The notes below the pieces were generated by a model. The model saw only the letters and a list, made by a program, of their open reading frames with translations, searched no databases and had not been told where the DNA came from. From contig VDFB02047230.1 in assembly GCA_007258455.2 (NCBI GenBank), positions 157,984,635 through 158,048,634 on the forward strand: a stretch of 64,000 nucleotides of DNA, written 5' to 3'. The translations under genes were made by a program, and so were the position numbers. Origin of the DNA: Sequoia sempervirens (lineage: Eukaryota > Streptophyta > Pinopsida > Cupressales > Cupressaceae). Shown one piece after another: positions 1 to 12,208 of this stretch; position 1 is the stretch's first letter, and every line of letters begins with the position of its first letter.

Positions 1-1009
1 TTCTTAAATATTTGGAAAATTTATTATGTGCTTCTTTGTTTCATGTTTATGGATAGCATGTTATATGCCACGGGCTATTCTCATTTTTCTAAATTGTAGC
101 TGTAACAGGGACCATTGGTTGCAATCAAATTGGGGACTAAAGATTCATATTGTTGCAAGTAGTCCTGGTTCTTGAACAACATGCTCTAAGGTCAAATTCT
201 TGTATCATTCTCTAGCTCTCTTTGCAATGGAATTTAAATCTATCAATGCATCTAAGTATTATGTATTGGAAGAGTTGTGAACAATAAAGTAGAATGCTTG
301 TTCAAGAATCTGATTTTTGAAATAGATAGATGAGCATACTTAGTGACATGTTAAATGTAATTCATAAACGTGAAAATATTTTCCCTCGACAAGCATGTTG
401 CTTTTGCAAACAAAGATATGCATAATTTTAATCATGGGATATGGAGTCCATTGGTTAAATATTTTCAAAAAACTATGATGTGTTCTTAGTGTCCTAATTT
501 TTTAAACGAAAATCAATAATAGACATAGTGTACTAATGATGCATTAACTGCTATAGTGCCAAGGAGTCCATTGGAAAAGTTTATGCAATTTGCATTAGTG
601 ATTAAACATTTGTTAACATATACAATGTTCTAATTTCCTAATTTACTTAATAAAAAATGAATAGTATACATGCTACAACCAATAGCGAAAGAGATAAATC
701 ATGATTTTCAAATATGAAAAATATGTCCATGAATCCCAAGTACACAATGTTTCCATATTTTACTAATTTTCTAAGACTATGATTATTAATAGACTTACTG
801 CAAAATAATCAAATTTGATCAGGCAAGTGAATATTACAAATGAAAATCAGTAAATTAAACTACACTGAGCCCATTTTCAACAGCAAAGCTCATATAGTCT
901 GGATTTAATTCTTCAATATTTGGAAAAAATTATTATGTGCTTCTTTGTTACATGTTTATCAATAGCATGTTCTATGTCATGGAGTGTGCTCATCTCTTTG
1001 AATTGTACC
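1..1009 (+). repeat. Family-A dispersed repeat, copy 1 and start of copy 2
   Basis: Positions about 1-110 recur at about 905-1,009, sharing the phrases 'cttctttgtt', 'catgtttat' and 'atagcatgtt'. Positions about 115-610 recur, diverged but collinear, at about 4,800-5,330; shared landmarks are 'ggaagagttgtgaacaata' and 'atgcaatttgcatta'. A third partial copy lies at about 10,505-10,740, just upstream of the Helentron OTU remnant. All three are in the same orientation. No coding potential is seen. The second copy is cut at 1,009/1,010 by a foreign insertion and resumes near 4,770-4,810. Because one copy abuts the Helentron coding core, the family may be Helentron 5' non-coding sequence or a non-autonomous derivative (inference). 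Confidence 0.6.
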
Positions 1010-3951
1010 TATTATCACTTGGATTTTGTACCCTATTGAATATGGAATTCAACAATCCAGTGAAACATGGGAATGATCTCAAAAGTATGAATACTTAGAT
1101 AAGACCAAACCTCTAGAGAAAGGTCGGCTTCCTATGGATGTCACCTAAACTATTAATTTGATAAGGAAAAGAGTAATAAAATGCTTGCATAAAACTAAAA
1201 AAGGTGAAAATAATGGTAAAACTAGATGATACACCAAACTGTTAAGAGTTATGAAATACTAGGACTATCATGCACTTGGTCATTTTTGATGAAATATGAA
1301 AATACACAGCCTATTAGTGTAATTTTATGCATAAATATTTCATGAACAGGTCTATTTTGCATATATTCTCAAGAAGGAAAGACAGAGTTTCACAAACTAG
1401 AGGCTTCTATGCAATTTTGTGACACAATTCATAACCTGCATATTCCTACTTTTGTAAAAAAGGCATAAGATGAGACAAAGCTAAAGGAGAAAGAAAATCT
1501 CACAAAGAACTTGATCAATCACCTAAAATGCACAATACTTGCAAGAAACAAGAAGGTAAAAGAACTCTTCAATGATCTCCAAGGTAAAAAATCTGTATTT
1601 CATACTCCAAAATGATGAGTTACAAAAGATGCTCAAAACTATTACAAAGGACTATATCAGTCACAATCTCCAAAAAATTTTACATAATCATAACTGACTC
1701 AAAAGAGTTACAAAATGTGGCTAAGTAGCCAAGCTCCACTAAAATAGGTTCTAGAACCTTCATGAACTCAGATGGCTTCAAAAAGACACAAATATAGCAA
1801 CTAAATCTTAATCAAAAGTGATCAATAAAGGTAGAAATGGTCAAATTTGACCAAGTCCTTCATAAAGACAAGCTAAAATCACTCTAAGATGCTCTCCCAA
1901 GTTCATAAAAGCTCAAAACAGCTCCTAAATCTCCTCCATGTGTCTCTCAACTTCTCAAAAGGTAATTAAAGCCTCTCTATATGCTCTCCTTATGTCTTCC
2001 AACTTCTGAATTTGACTAACCATGATATGAGTTATAGGTATTTATTTTGCATTTTAAAGGCAACAAGATAACTTAATGATTTATAATAATATCATCAAAG
2101 TCACTTGTTTTACAAATAAGTCGATGCAAAAAAAATTACAAGGCATATGGACTTGGTCAAAAAGGTCAATTGATTTTATCAAAAGCATCAATGTTTATCA
2201 ATGCATGATATTGCAAAAGGCATAAATTGTAAAATATAATAGCTAAAATATAAGCCATGGTTCATATTAGTGGATAAAGCCTCTCAAATAAAAATTTAAA
2301 TCTAAGGTAAAAATGCCTTTCCCATCGATGCTTTTAGGGTTTCAACCCTAGACAAAACAAAAACAAAACATGAAAAACTCATTTCATAGCTTTCGAAGCT
2401 TTTTGGAGAAACTCAACCCCCACCATGTTTTGGGGTCTTTGGAGTTTCCAAGGAAAAATCCTAGCTATTCAAAGGAATTTTGTTTGTATTTGTTACTCTT
2501 GAAGCTCCGCCAGTGATGAGGGTTTCGACAGGAGCTTTCTATAGACATTTTCACCATGAAATGAAGGTCTTTCAAGCTTGAAATTCACAGGGTAAGAGCT
2601 TCCTTCTCTGAGTTAAGTTTTTATTTGTTTCTATGGTGCAGCCTCCATTTCTTATGTGTGCTTTCTTCGTGAATATAATACTTAAATAACATGCGATAGG
2701 CCGCAGCCCTGTATTTGATTTTCACCATTTAAAACAAAAATTTTTAAGGATTTCTCTGTATTTTTTCTAGCCGTGCCGTATGATTCCTGTGAGATCCATT
2801 AATTCTCAGAACAAGCTGACATAAATACAACAAATTGCGGACTTAGGCCTTGCGGATTTCTTTTCTTAGCTTCAATAGCTCATTCATAGATATTGACTAT
2901 CAAAAATCTCTAAAGAAAATGAGGGTTAGTCCCTTCAGAGTTTGTTATGTTTCATTCCTATAGATTAAGATTCCTTGTCACAGGATAAAAACCCTAACAT
3001 TGCTTACTAAACTTCATAATGTATAGGTCTATTAGATTCTTTTAATTTCTATACTTGACATTATAATAACCTCAGGAATTCATATGAAACCAAACCTTAC
3101 CCACAAATCAAATGACCATGCTTAATCATCCATATCGGCCTCTGCCTGGCTTTTGCATTATCACTGTTAAGCAACTATGCCATTAATCGTTATCTTTCTG
3201 TCCTTGTATTTACAAAGCTTGCATAGTAATGTATTGTGCATTTTCTTACTTTTCTACAACCACGGCATAATGGCTTTCTGGGTCACTTAGATATTTGCTA
3301 TGTAAAAATGAACAGTCATTCTTTGCTTCCAGGTTTCATTTCCTTCAAAAGAATTTACCACTGCTTTCATTTTCTGTAAATATATCATTGTTCTAAGCTT
3401 TAACATTTAAAAAAAAATGATTTTCTTAAGGCTGCAGCCCTATATTTACAGGAAGAATATTTTCAAAATCGTGGCTTCATTCCTTCATTCCTTCCTTTGA
3501 ATCTTTCTTTTTAAGGCATAACTATGCTATATTCAAATCCTTTTGTAGAAATATAGAAGAGAAAATGGTTGGGAATATCTTTCTTTTCAACTACATTTCT
3601 AAAGATTTTGCCTTAATTTATACATAGTGTAATAGCCCACTTATTTCTCAAAATACTAGGTTTTCCCTTATTGTCAGACACTTGTAGTGTTGAAATTGCT
3701 GCTGATTCTTTTAACTCCTTAAGAGCAGACCATGTAACTGTAGCTGCATTTTTTTTTATATATGATTGTGTTCCTTAACAAGACAAGGTAAATAATTACA
3801 TACGTTATCCTCATTGAGCATCACATGAATGAGCCATCATCTTAATTCATTGATGAACTTGATCACATTAATGCTATTAGCCATTGTTAATAGATTGGAG
3901 ATCACAAGCATCCTATATGCATAATCAGTTTGATAAGTCTGTGTGCTCTCT

Positions 3952-4050
3952 AGCATCCTGATGATGGATCACTGACTGTGATCCGAAACGCCTGTAAACA
4001 TTGTTAAAATGTGATGTGATTTTAACATTGGATAATAGTGAGGGACTGTC
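3952..4050 (+). other. Hammerhead-like motif followed by a second hairpin
   Basis: CTGATGA is followed by a 7-bp perfect stem (GGATCAC, loop TGACT, GTGATCC), then GAAAC. This is the order of the conserved hammerhead ribozyme core (CUGANGA, stem II, GAAA). After GAAAC a possible 2-bp stem III (AC...GT around GCCT) and a UA cleavage dinucleotide can be drawn. Stem I does not pair convincingly, and one base (T) is mispaired at the foot of stem II, so activity is doubtful. About 15 bases on, TGTTAAAAT and ATTTTAACA form a second perfect inverted repeat. Hammerhead motifs are known in Penelope-like elements and in plant retrozymes. Confidence 0.35.
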
Positions 4051-4085
4051 TCTTGATGTTTATGAATACCATAATCTCTACTAAC

Positions 4086-4640
4086 ATGATTTGGGCTCAA
4101 CCCTTGTGGGAGCCATGTTTATCCCCACTCATATTTAATTAGATAAATAATTGCACCTGTTGTTGCACATGGAACAAACAAGTTAGGGAAAAACGTGCAC
4201 ATCTTAGATGTGTTTGATAATCCTAATGGTTTTCAAGGACACCTAAAATGTGCATGTAGTTTACTGAATGCAGATTATGTTCAATGTATGCATGAATAGG
4301 GTGAATATTTATGTAACGTCCATTACCGGTCATTTCTTAGAGTGTACTCTAACACCATCGCTAATGTCATATGCAGAAATAGGAGTGGAATGAGCTAGAA
4401 GAGACATATGAAATTAGAGATAGTAGCAAGGAAAAAGATGCATGAAAACCAGTCATTTCAGGCAATGGTTGGTTACCCTCTTTACATGCACATTCATTTC
4501 CCCTCTTTACTTATTCTTGTATATATTGTTCATACTTTGTTTTGAATAAGCAAGTTAATCTCATGGCTTGTATGAGATAATGAACATTTATTCATTCAAT
4601 AAATATTATTCTTCTAAAAAGTTCTAAATCTTTCTCTATT
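4086..4640. mobile_element. LTR-related segment shared with the window's right end
   Basis: The first ~300 bp are collinear with 63,684-64,000. Shared landmarks are 'cccttgtgggagcca', 'gatgtgtttgat', 'tttatgtaa', 'catttcttagag' and 'ctctaaca'. The second half has several AATAAA-like motifs near 4,595-4,610. The segment lies inside the 1,010-4,770 insertion and is read as part of its long LTR. Polarity is uncertain: the primer-binding-site argument at 58,139 favours minus, whereas the AATAAA motifs would favour plus. Confidence 0.4.
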
Positions 4641-4770
4641 ACATGCATGTGCATGAATGTAATGATTTGTAATTGTAACTTTTTCTAGATTTTTCCATTT
4701 ATACATTTGAATGTAATGAAGAAGGTTAACAAAATGCACCTCATTTTCTCAGTTTAAAATGAACTCTACC

Positions 4771-5640
4771 TTTTTTAACCTATGAGTAAAAAATGGGTAA
4801 CAATACTTATCACAGAAACAATCAATTGCAATTGAAGTGTAGGACAAAGATCCATATTGCTACTATTAGACTTGGTTCTTCAATAATAATCTGCAAGGTC
4901 AAATTCTTGTATCACACTCCTGCTTTGTTTGTAATGAAATTTAATTCTTCCAAAATGTGTGACAATTATGAATTGGAAGAGTTGTGAACAATAAAGGAGA
5001 ATGTTGGTTCAAGAATCTAACTTTCCAAAGAAACAAATGGGCATAGTATATGACATGCCATGTAATTCATAAACATGAAACTATTTTTTGCTTTAAATCA
5101 CACTACTTTTGCAATCAGAAATGTGCATAGTTGCAATCATGGGATATGCAATTTATTTGTTAAATATTTTCTAGAATTTATGGTGTCTTGCTACTTTTCT
5201 ATTTTTCTTAAACGGATATCAATAATAGAACTACTACATTAATCATGCATTTACTATTGTAGTGCCAAGCAACACACTGGGAAATCTTATGCAATTTGCA
5301 TTAAGTGATTAAATGTTTGCCAAAATATATAAGTTACTTCTACTTATACTTCTACTTATCCTATTCTCCTAAATTACTTAAACAAAAATGTATAGTAGGG
5401 CTAGTGCAAGACAATAAATTTGATTGCGCAAGCAAATATTAGAATTGCAAATGACAAAATTAAGAATTGAATGCATATCGTGTCAGCTTTACTCTTATCA
5501 TGCATTCAATATGTTATTTGTAAACATGAAACATATACTTGCTAACAAGCTCTTCCAAAAAAATGAAAGCTTCATGCTCCCAAAAAACATTTTAAACAAT
5601 ATATTTTGAATCAACAAGCAACTATCTGAGAAGAAAATTC
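4771..5640 (+). repeat. Family-A dispersed repeat, copy 2 resumed
   Basis: The sequence is collinear with about 115-610. It resumes with 'acagaaacaatcaattgca' (compare 'acagggaccattggttgca' in copy 1) and runs through the 'ggaagagttgtgaacaata' landmark to 'gcaatttgcattaagtgat'. Short ATG-started frames here are not conserved between the copies and are not proposed as genes. Confidence 0.55.
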
Positions 5641-8600
5641 AATGATTGCAATAGTAACTTGTTTCAACTGTATTCATTCTACAAAGTGACTTGAGTGTCA
5701 ACCCTTGTCCTCATATCAATACTTATGTTATGTTGTAACTATAGGCATTGTTTGATGTTATTAAGCCTAGTTGTACACATGGATACAGTAGATGACATAT
5801 GAGATGAAGTAGTTGAAACCAAGCAACAATTTGCTATCGCAATGGCTTCATTTGCAATTAAGAGATAATAAACAATTTATGTCTTTTTCCTATTCGTTGG
5901 AGCAGGCCTATTATTGATTTTTGTGAAAGTAAATCAGGGTATTAGGAGCACATTATATTTTTTGGCAAATATTCAATCACTATGTGCAAATTGTGCCAAA
6001 TTTTGTGAGAGAGTAGTAGCCACCGAACCAGTCAATGCATGTTTAATGCGCTAAATGGTATAACTATCTAATCAGAAACAATAGTGTTTAAAATACAAAC
6101 TATGCAAGATAAATTTTCATAGGCATTCAAACATTAAATACAAATCTTGGAAACTTTGCTAGTAGGTAGAGAGCTACTCAAGCAACAAATAAATAGGTGA
6201 TACATTCAATGTTGCATAGTAAACAAGACCTTGGTCAAAGTTTTTAGCTTTTCATGGCTTGATTGTCATTTGTTACAATTATTCTATTGGTTGGAGTAGG
6301 CCTATTATTCATTTTTTGTTAAACTAAATTACCAAAATAAAAGGACACTATATATTTTGTAAATATTTGACTGCTAAATGCAAATCATGCCACCTTTGAC
6401 AACACGATAATAGATATTGAAGCAATCAATACATGTTAAATGCATTGAATGGTATGATAGACATATCAGAAACAATAGTCTATTAAATTGAAATAACATA
6501 GGAAATGCATTAAACTTTTTAAGCATACAAACAACATCAACAAACTTTTTAAGAAACATGCTATGCTAGTATTAGTGATAGGCACCAATCCCAAATTCTT
6601 GTAGCCTATTGTTACTAGATTAACCAATATTTTTTTAGATCTTTGAGCAAATTCTTTTTCCTTGTATAAGCATACAATGCATTAACTTTGAATTCATTGC
6701 ATAGATAGGCAATAGGTCACTGTCAAAGTATTTTAAACAATAAAATTTCATTGAACAAGCAACTATTTGAAAAGTCAATTAAACAATTGCAATAGTAACT
6801 CGTTGCAACTGTATTCATTGTAGAAATTTACTTAGGTGGCTGCACTTATCCTGATTCCAGTACTTCTATTTTGGTGCAACTAGAAATTTCATTTCCTGTT
6901 ATAAGGCCTAATTGTACAAATAGGTACAGTATATAACAAACGACATCAATGGGTTGCTATATTGTACTTTGCTAGAGCCAACGAGCAGGTTATAATTACA
7001 ATGGTCTCATTTGCAATTGAGCAATAATAGACAATTATTTTGCTTCTCTATTGCTTACACTAGGCCTAATATTCATTTTTGTTAAAGAAAATTGCAAAAA
7101 TAGAAGAAAATTGTATATTTTGCAAACAGTTAATATGTAAATGCAATTTGCGCAACCTCCAGGAACAAGATAGTAGATGTTGAAACAAGCAATGCATGTT
7201 TAGTGCATTAGATAATATGGTTCGCACATTAGAAACAATAGTTTTTTGAATGCAAATTGTGCAAGATACTATGTCATCCATAAACATAAAACAAAGCACA
7301 TGTTAAAATATGCACAAAAGAAAAAAAGAGCAATGCAATAATTTTTTTGAAAACATGCAAACATTAAATGCAAATTTCCCGAGTCTTCCTATTAAGCTCA
7401 TGGCTACTAAGGTAATGAATACATAGTGAATGCATTGAATGCCTCTATAGTAGATAGGACTTTGCTTATAGAATTCACGTCTTCCTTTGATAATTGTTAT
7501 TTATTACAATACTCACCTACTCCTTGGCTTCAATTGTTGCATGTTCATGGGTTACATAGCATATGCCATGTACTGTACCCATTTCTTTCCCTCGCCTTTG
7601 TAACAACAATCAACATATTTGAAAGTCATGATTTTTCTCTTTTTCTATTAGTTTGAGTAGGTTGATTTTTCATTTTCCTTTAAACAAATTAGGAAGATAG
7701 GGGGGCATTATATATTGTGGAAAATATTTAATCGAGGGATGCATATTGTGCGAGTTTTGGCACTGGGCTAGTGAATACTAAAACATAGAATGCATGTTTA
7801 ATGCACTAAATGCAAACTTCACGATATTTGTCGAATAGCTAGTACAAACAAAAGAAGACAATGCATAGTTAATTCATGGAATATGAGACAAGTGTTGGTT
7901 TTTGCTTATTGTTTCTTTATTTTTTGTTGAAAAGCTTGTGTGTTTTGGGTTGTGGGTCGTTGTCTTTGACGTTTGTCATTATGTACAATGCTTGAATGAG
8001 GTAGGAGTTGTACAAACAATGTGCAACTGCTAAGTGGCTCATCTATTTGTTTTGGATACTTGATAGTTAGAAGTGTTAGAGGGAGAACTATATGGTATGA
8101 ACAAGGTCTTTTTGGATTGTGGGTGCCAAATGTATTGGAAGACTAGTCAATGCGTATGCAAAGAATGCATAGTTAATTCATGAAATCTTGTATGAGTGTT
8201 GGGTTTTTTTTCTACTTATTCTCGTTTTTCTATTATTTGTTCAAAATCTCATAGGTTTTTAAGCTCTTCATTATGCTTTTGTGTGTTCGTTCTTATGCAA
8301 AAGTGCATTGTTGGTGAATTGCTTGAAGTATCATAAACATACATAGAAATTGCTTACTAGTAGTCTACTGTTCCCAAGATAAAGATTTTCAACAAACAAG
8401 AATTAGCACAAATTAAAGGCAACAGTCACCTAAGATTTCATGAATTAACTTTGCATTTAATGCTTGCGTACTCACCACCTCTCAAACATAGCTCGCATAA
8501 ATTGCATTGAATGGATTAAACATGTATTCATTGGTTCACAATTGAATATTTTCCAGAGTATATAGTGTATGCTTAGTTTGCTAATTTATCTAAATGAAAA

Positions 8601-10200
8601 TGAATAATAGACCTATTCCAACCAACACAATAAGAAACTATTTGAAAAGAAAATTCAACAAATGCAAATGTAAGCTTGCCTATTGACAAAACTAACAATT
8701 GCAATAGTGAAACATGAACCACATAAACAATGATAAAATTTGCAAAAAAATGGACCAACATCATAAATTTTTGCAAAGATTCAGACATCAAATAAAAATT
8801 TCCCATGCTTTGTTGAGAGGCTACTGGCCACCCAAGCAATAAATACATAATTAATGCATTGAACACCTCCATAGTCAACAAGACCTTGCTCAACGCATAT
8901 TTCATTTACTGTGTGCACTTGCCTTATTAGCTTTTGTAACAATAAGCAATATTACTAGTTATCAAGTATCATAAACACATAGACAAACTAGTCACTAGCA
9001 AATCTTAAGAGTAAGTTGCTATTGCAGTAGTCTCAATTGCAATTTACAGATACTAAATAACTTTTTTTTCTATTGGTTGGAGCAGAACTATTATTCATTT
9101 CTGTTAAAGTAAATTAGGAAAATAGAAGAATATTATATATTTTGCAAATATTTAATCACTGAATGCAAATTGTCTCACCTTTTTCGGTCGAGTAGTAGAT
9201 ACTAAAGAAGTCAATAGATGTTTAATGCATTAGACAGTATGATTGGTGATTAAAAAATAATAGTTTGTTAAACACACATCGATCAGTTTTATTTGTGTTA
9301 ATTTTCATGTGTTTATTGTGTGTTTAAAAACATGTATGTTTTAGCTCTACATTCCCCTATTCTATGTTTGATAAGTCTCTTAGGCCCTCCAATCGTGCAA
9401 AGGCTATACAGTTTTCTTTGAGTGATTTTCCCAAATAGCATAGTTTTTTGTAGCTAAATCAATAAGCATTAAAACTAAATGAGTTGACCAACATGATTTA
9501 AATTGTGCAAGAATTCAATGCATTGACTATGTATTCAGTGCTCTAGTGGCTATCAACCTATTAGCAAAGCTTGTAAAAACTATATTTAATGCCTCAATGT
9601 TTAGGAAAAAATATTGTGTCGGTCTATTCTTTTGCAAATTTTATCATCTACTTCTATGTTTGATGTTTATGGACAACACATAATGCATTAAACATGTATT
9701 GAATACATCAATAATACTACCTTCCTATTCTACCAATTTACTTTAACATAAATAAATAAAAGGCATACTCCAACCAATAGAAAATTAGTTGCAAATAAAA
9801 CAATTGCAATATGACATTCAATTTGTCCATTTTCTAACTAGTTACTAGATTAATAAATTGTTCACGTTCATCCTAAAGCAATCTTTCTTTTGCAAATGTT
9901 CTATGTCTTGAAAACAATAGAATATTTTTGTCTGCCTCAACGTTCTTTATAGAATTTGCAAATTATATTGTTGTGCATTTTAATATTAATCAAAGGAAAA
10001 AATTGTGTCCACTCTATAGTCTCACACATTCACATGTAACACTCTTTCCATTCTCACTATTTATGGACTTAGTCAAGCAAAACATGAAGAAGCATTCATG
10101 TATACACCTAATCACCATTAGCAGATTACAAGGTATTGAGATTGATGCATACCACTAGGCCCAACTTATTGTTTTTGTTGGTACTTTTCAATGATGTAAA
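5640..10200. repeat. Family-B repeat field, copies in both orientations
   Basis: A module recurs with divergence near 5,890-6,100, 6,280-6,470, 7,040-7,230, 7,650-7,820 and 9,075-9,260. It contains 'attcatttttgttaaa', an A-rich 'aattaggaaaatagaag', 'tatattttgcaaat' and a tail rich in 'aatgca'. The complement of the module appears near 8,575-8,640 and 9,725-9,800. Another module, 'catagttaattcatg' plus 'gtgttgg', occurs near 7,860, 8,165, 17,210, 18,820 and 19,805. Frames are short and stop-rich, and no protein is recognised. Copies flank the Helentron core on both sides. Confidence 0.5.
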
Positions 10201-10809
10201 TAGATTAATATTTTGGTCATTTGCTTACACAAAGAAGAGTAGCACACCTACTTTATGCAATAGGAAAATAAATAAATGATAGAATTCACACATGAAAGAT
10301 TCAGTTCATACTTGATTAAGTTTTCTTTGATTTTACAAATCTTGTAAACAAGATTTTGCAAATCAATTGTTAAAACTTATAAAGACTTTGTTATCTATTA
10401 TTAAATACATTGTTGACTCTTAAAATAAAGTTCTTATTAATTACATAATTCATTGAGCATTGATTGCTTTATGTTATGAATTACATATAACATGTCATCG
10501 ACTATGCTCATTTGTCTCATTTTACCCTCTAATAGGATATGTTGGTTACAATTTGAGCGTGAGACAAAAATCATCATTGTTGCAAATACAATTGATTGTT
10601 AAACAAGAAAATACAAGGTTAGATTCTTAGATCATTGTTGCTTTTTTGTTTACAATGAAAAAATAAACGTTTATACAAAAGATCAACTTTCTTGCCCTCC
10701 ATTTATGTGCATAGTACGCAAGGTTCAACATATATGAATATTAAAGCCTATTAGCATTTTCAACAACCTAATACTATATGTATTATGAATAGAAACAAGA
10801 TATCAAAGT
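10200..10809 (+). repeat. Repeat copies immediately upstream of the Helentron core
   Basis: Positions 10,215-10,340 match 16,880-16,990 and 18,520-18,640 in the same orientation (shared 'atttgctta', 'caaagaagagtag', 'acttgattaagtt'). Positions 10,505-10,740 match family A at about 70-330 and 4,800-5,050. Non-coding sequence of the transposon is therefore repeated upstream and downstream of the protein-coding core, as expected if related non-autonomous copies surround it. No promoter could be assigned. Confidence 0.45.
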
Positions 10810-11354
10810 ATGGAAACAATAGACGTTGATAGGTATGAATATGCAAAGTGCTCACAAGTCTGCAATATAGAAAATGTACTAAAAGAAAACGAACTATGTA
10901 GAGTAGGTACATTTAAGTACAACGTCAGAGACTACTTGTTTAATTCGTTAGAAACACTATTAAACAATCAATATACATTGGTTGAGTTATGGAGAGGAAT
11001 AGTAGATTTCTTTTTGACTTCTCTAGCAAAACAATATAAAGATGCAATTAGATCATATGACCTTGCACTAGACCCAGAAAGTCTCTATAGACTGCACAAA
11101 GTGCATGACTGGGACACATATTTATGCAGGATGCACCTTTTTGCGAAACCAAAAGCCACAAATGATGAAAGCGGCTTGTGGGGAGATGTATTCTATATTT
11201 AGTGGCTATCCAAATGAATAAATATACAGATATTTGTTTGGTCAACAACATTAGGGAGCACTTTAACAATGTACCTAGTTTACCAAAATATTCCATTATG
11301 TTCCATGATACAATCCCTCAAAGTGGGCATTTTGAACTGCTTCTAAGAATTTAG
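10810..11354 (+). pseudogene. OTU-like cysteine protease domain of Helentron, degenerate
   Basis: A first frame runs 10,810-11,202 (130 codons) and a second, shifted frame continues at about 11,205-11,354. OTU proteases pair an N-terminal Asp/Cys box with a C-terminal His box. Here the N-terminal box is read as RDYLFNSLETLL (residues 40-51), with Tyr42 where the catalytic Cys is expected. GLWGD (residues 122-126) resembles the internal G-x-W-G of the family. The shifted frame ends in QSGHFELLL, whose His codon (11,328-11,330) fits the catalytic His. OTU domains are known in some Helitron2/Helentron elements. The frameshift and Cys loss make it inactive. The assignment rests on motif order and on its place upstream of the Helitron finger. 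Confidence 0.5.
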
Positions 11355-11611
11355 TTACAAAATCCAAATGCCCAACAACCAATTAGGTTAAATCAACTTA
11401 AAAAACTCATTAAAAACAATATACAATACCAAACTACAAATGCTAACAAAAAGCAAAATCTATAGAATGACAAGAGCAATTCTATTCATACAATCAAACA
11501 CAAGTGTCTCAATCATAACTCTATTGTAGGACTACACCACCTTAAACACTTTATTAGAAATAATAATAAAGAAAACCAACCTATGTCTATCAGATCAAAT
11601 AAGGGTAAAAA
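11355..11611 (+). other. Degenerate linker between OTU and finger regions
   Basis: The frame used by the OTU His box continues through TAG stops to about 11,611. It gives a polar Asn/Lys/Gln-rich peptide with no recognised domain, as expected of a linker in a decayed multidomain transposon protein. Nothing else is seen here. Confidence 0.4.
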
Positions 11612-12208
11612 ATGTTAGCAATAGAGCTTTGCGAAACAACAATTCAAGATACACCAAAATACACATGCACAATCTGCCAAATGCTATGTTTTAGCAAAGA
11701 TACTAGAAAATTCAAAGACAAGCAAAAGGAAATATATTATGAACTAGTACAATCAAGATCCAAAGCATTGAAAAATTGCATATGCTATATATGCTACTCC
11801 ACACTAAAACAACTCATTATACTGAAGTATGTTGTGCCACATAAAATCCAAACTAATAAACCATTATCACATGTCCAACTTTTGTCCTAACTAGAGGAAT
11901 GACTTGTATCACTTAGAATTGCATTTGCACAAATCTGGGAACTTGGGTGCAAAAGATCTCAAATAGGTCTAACAAGATCTATCATTAATGTCCCTATTGA
12001 CATTAGCATTATACAAAGGGCATTACCACAATCAACCAATAACACATAAAAAATTGTTGTTTCACTCAAAAGACAATTGGAATACAAAAATGCATTTCAA
12101 AAGGGCATGGTACAACCCAACCTCGTCATGGAAGCTTTGGCCCAATTGTCAAAAACAACACTATACAAAATGCAAAATGTCTAGATAAAAAAAGATTGGG
12201 AACTTTTT
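11612..12208 (+). pseudogene. Cys-rich finger plus DUF6570-like N-terminal region of Helentron Rep/helicase
   Basis: One reading frame is kept from 11,612 onward, with in-frame stops at 11,888, 11,900, 12,047 and 12,182. The first part has paired cysteines (YTCTICQMLC, then CICYICYSTL), fitting the N-terminal zinc finger of Helitron Rep/helicase proteins. After the first stops the same frame reads SLRIAFAQIWELG, then NVPIDISIIQRALPQS, then VSLKRQLEYKNAFQKG. This pattern fits the DUF6570 region that lies between the finger and the Rep domain in many Helitron-like proteins. Losing the frame only through point stops implies slow decay rather than rearrangement. It is followed without a frame change by the Rep remnant. 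Confidence 0.6.

Larger units (their letters stand above)
1010..4770 (-). mobile_element. Long solo-LTR-like insertion in a family-A repeat
   Basis: Family-A homology stops at 1,009 and resumes around 4,770-4,810, which defines a foreign block of about 3.7 kb. Its left edge starts TATTA and matches the edges at 55,797 and 58,161, which also start TATTA. Downstream, 1,105-1,260 aligns with 55,905-56,060 and 58,265-58,420 through shared phrases such as 'gatgatacaccaaa'. Its right part, about 4,086-4,400, aligns with 63,684-64,000 (shared 'cccttgtgggagcca' and 'catttcttagag'). At 58,161 the same edge sits next to a candidate primer-binding site and minus-strand gag, so the block reads as an LTR on the minus strand. 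No coding region is seen inside. A weak 5-bp target-site match (gtacc at 1,005-1,009, ctacc at 4,766-4,770) is suggestive only. Confidence 0.5.

Noticed and set aside
8573..8905. 110-codon minus-strand frame
   Set aside because: It lies wholly in the family-B repeat field; homologous copies do not keep the frame, and the peptide shows no domain.
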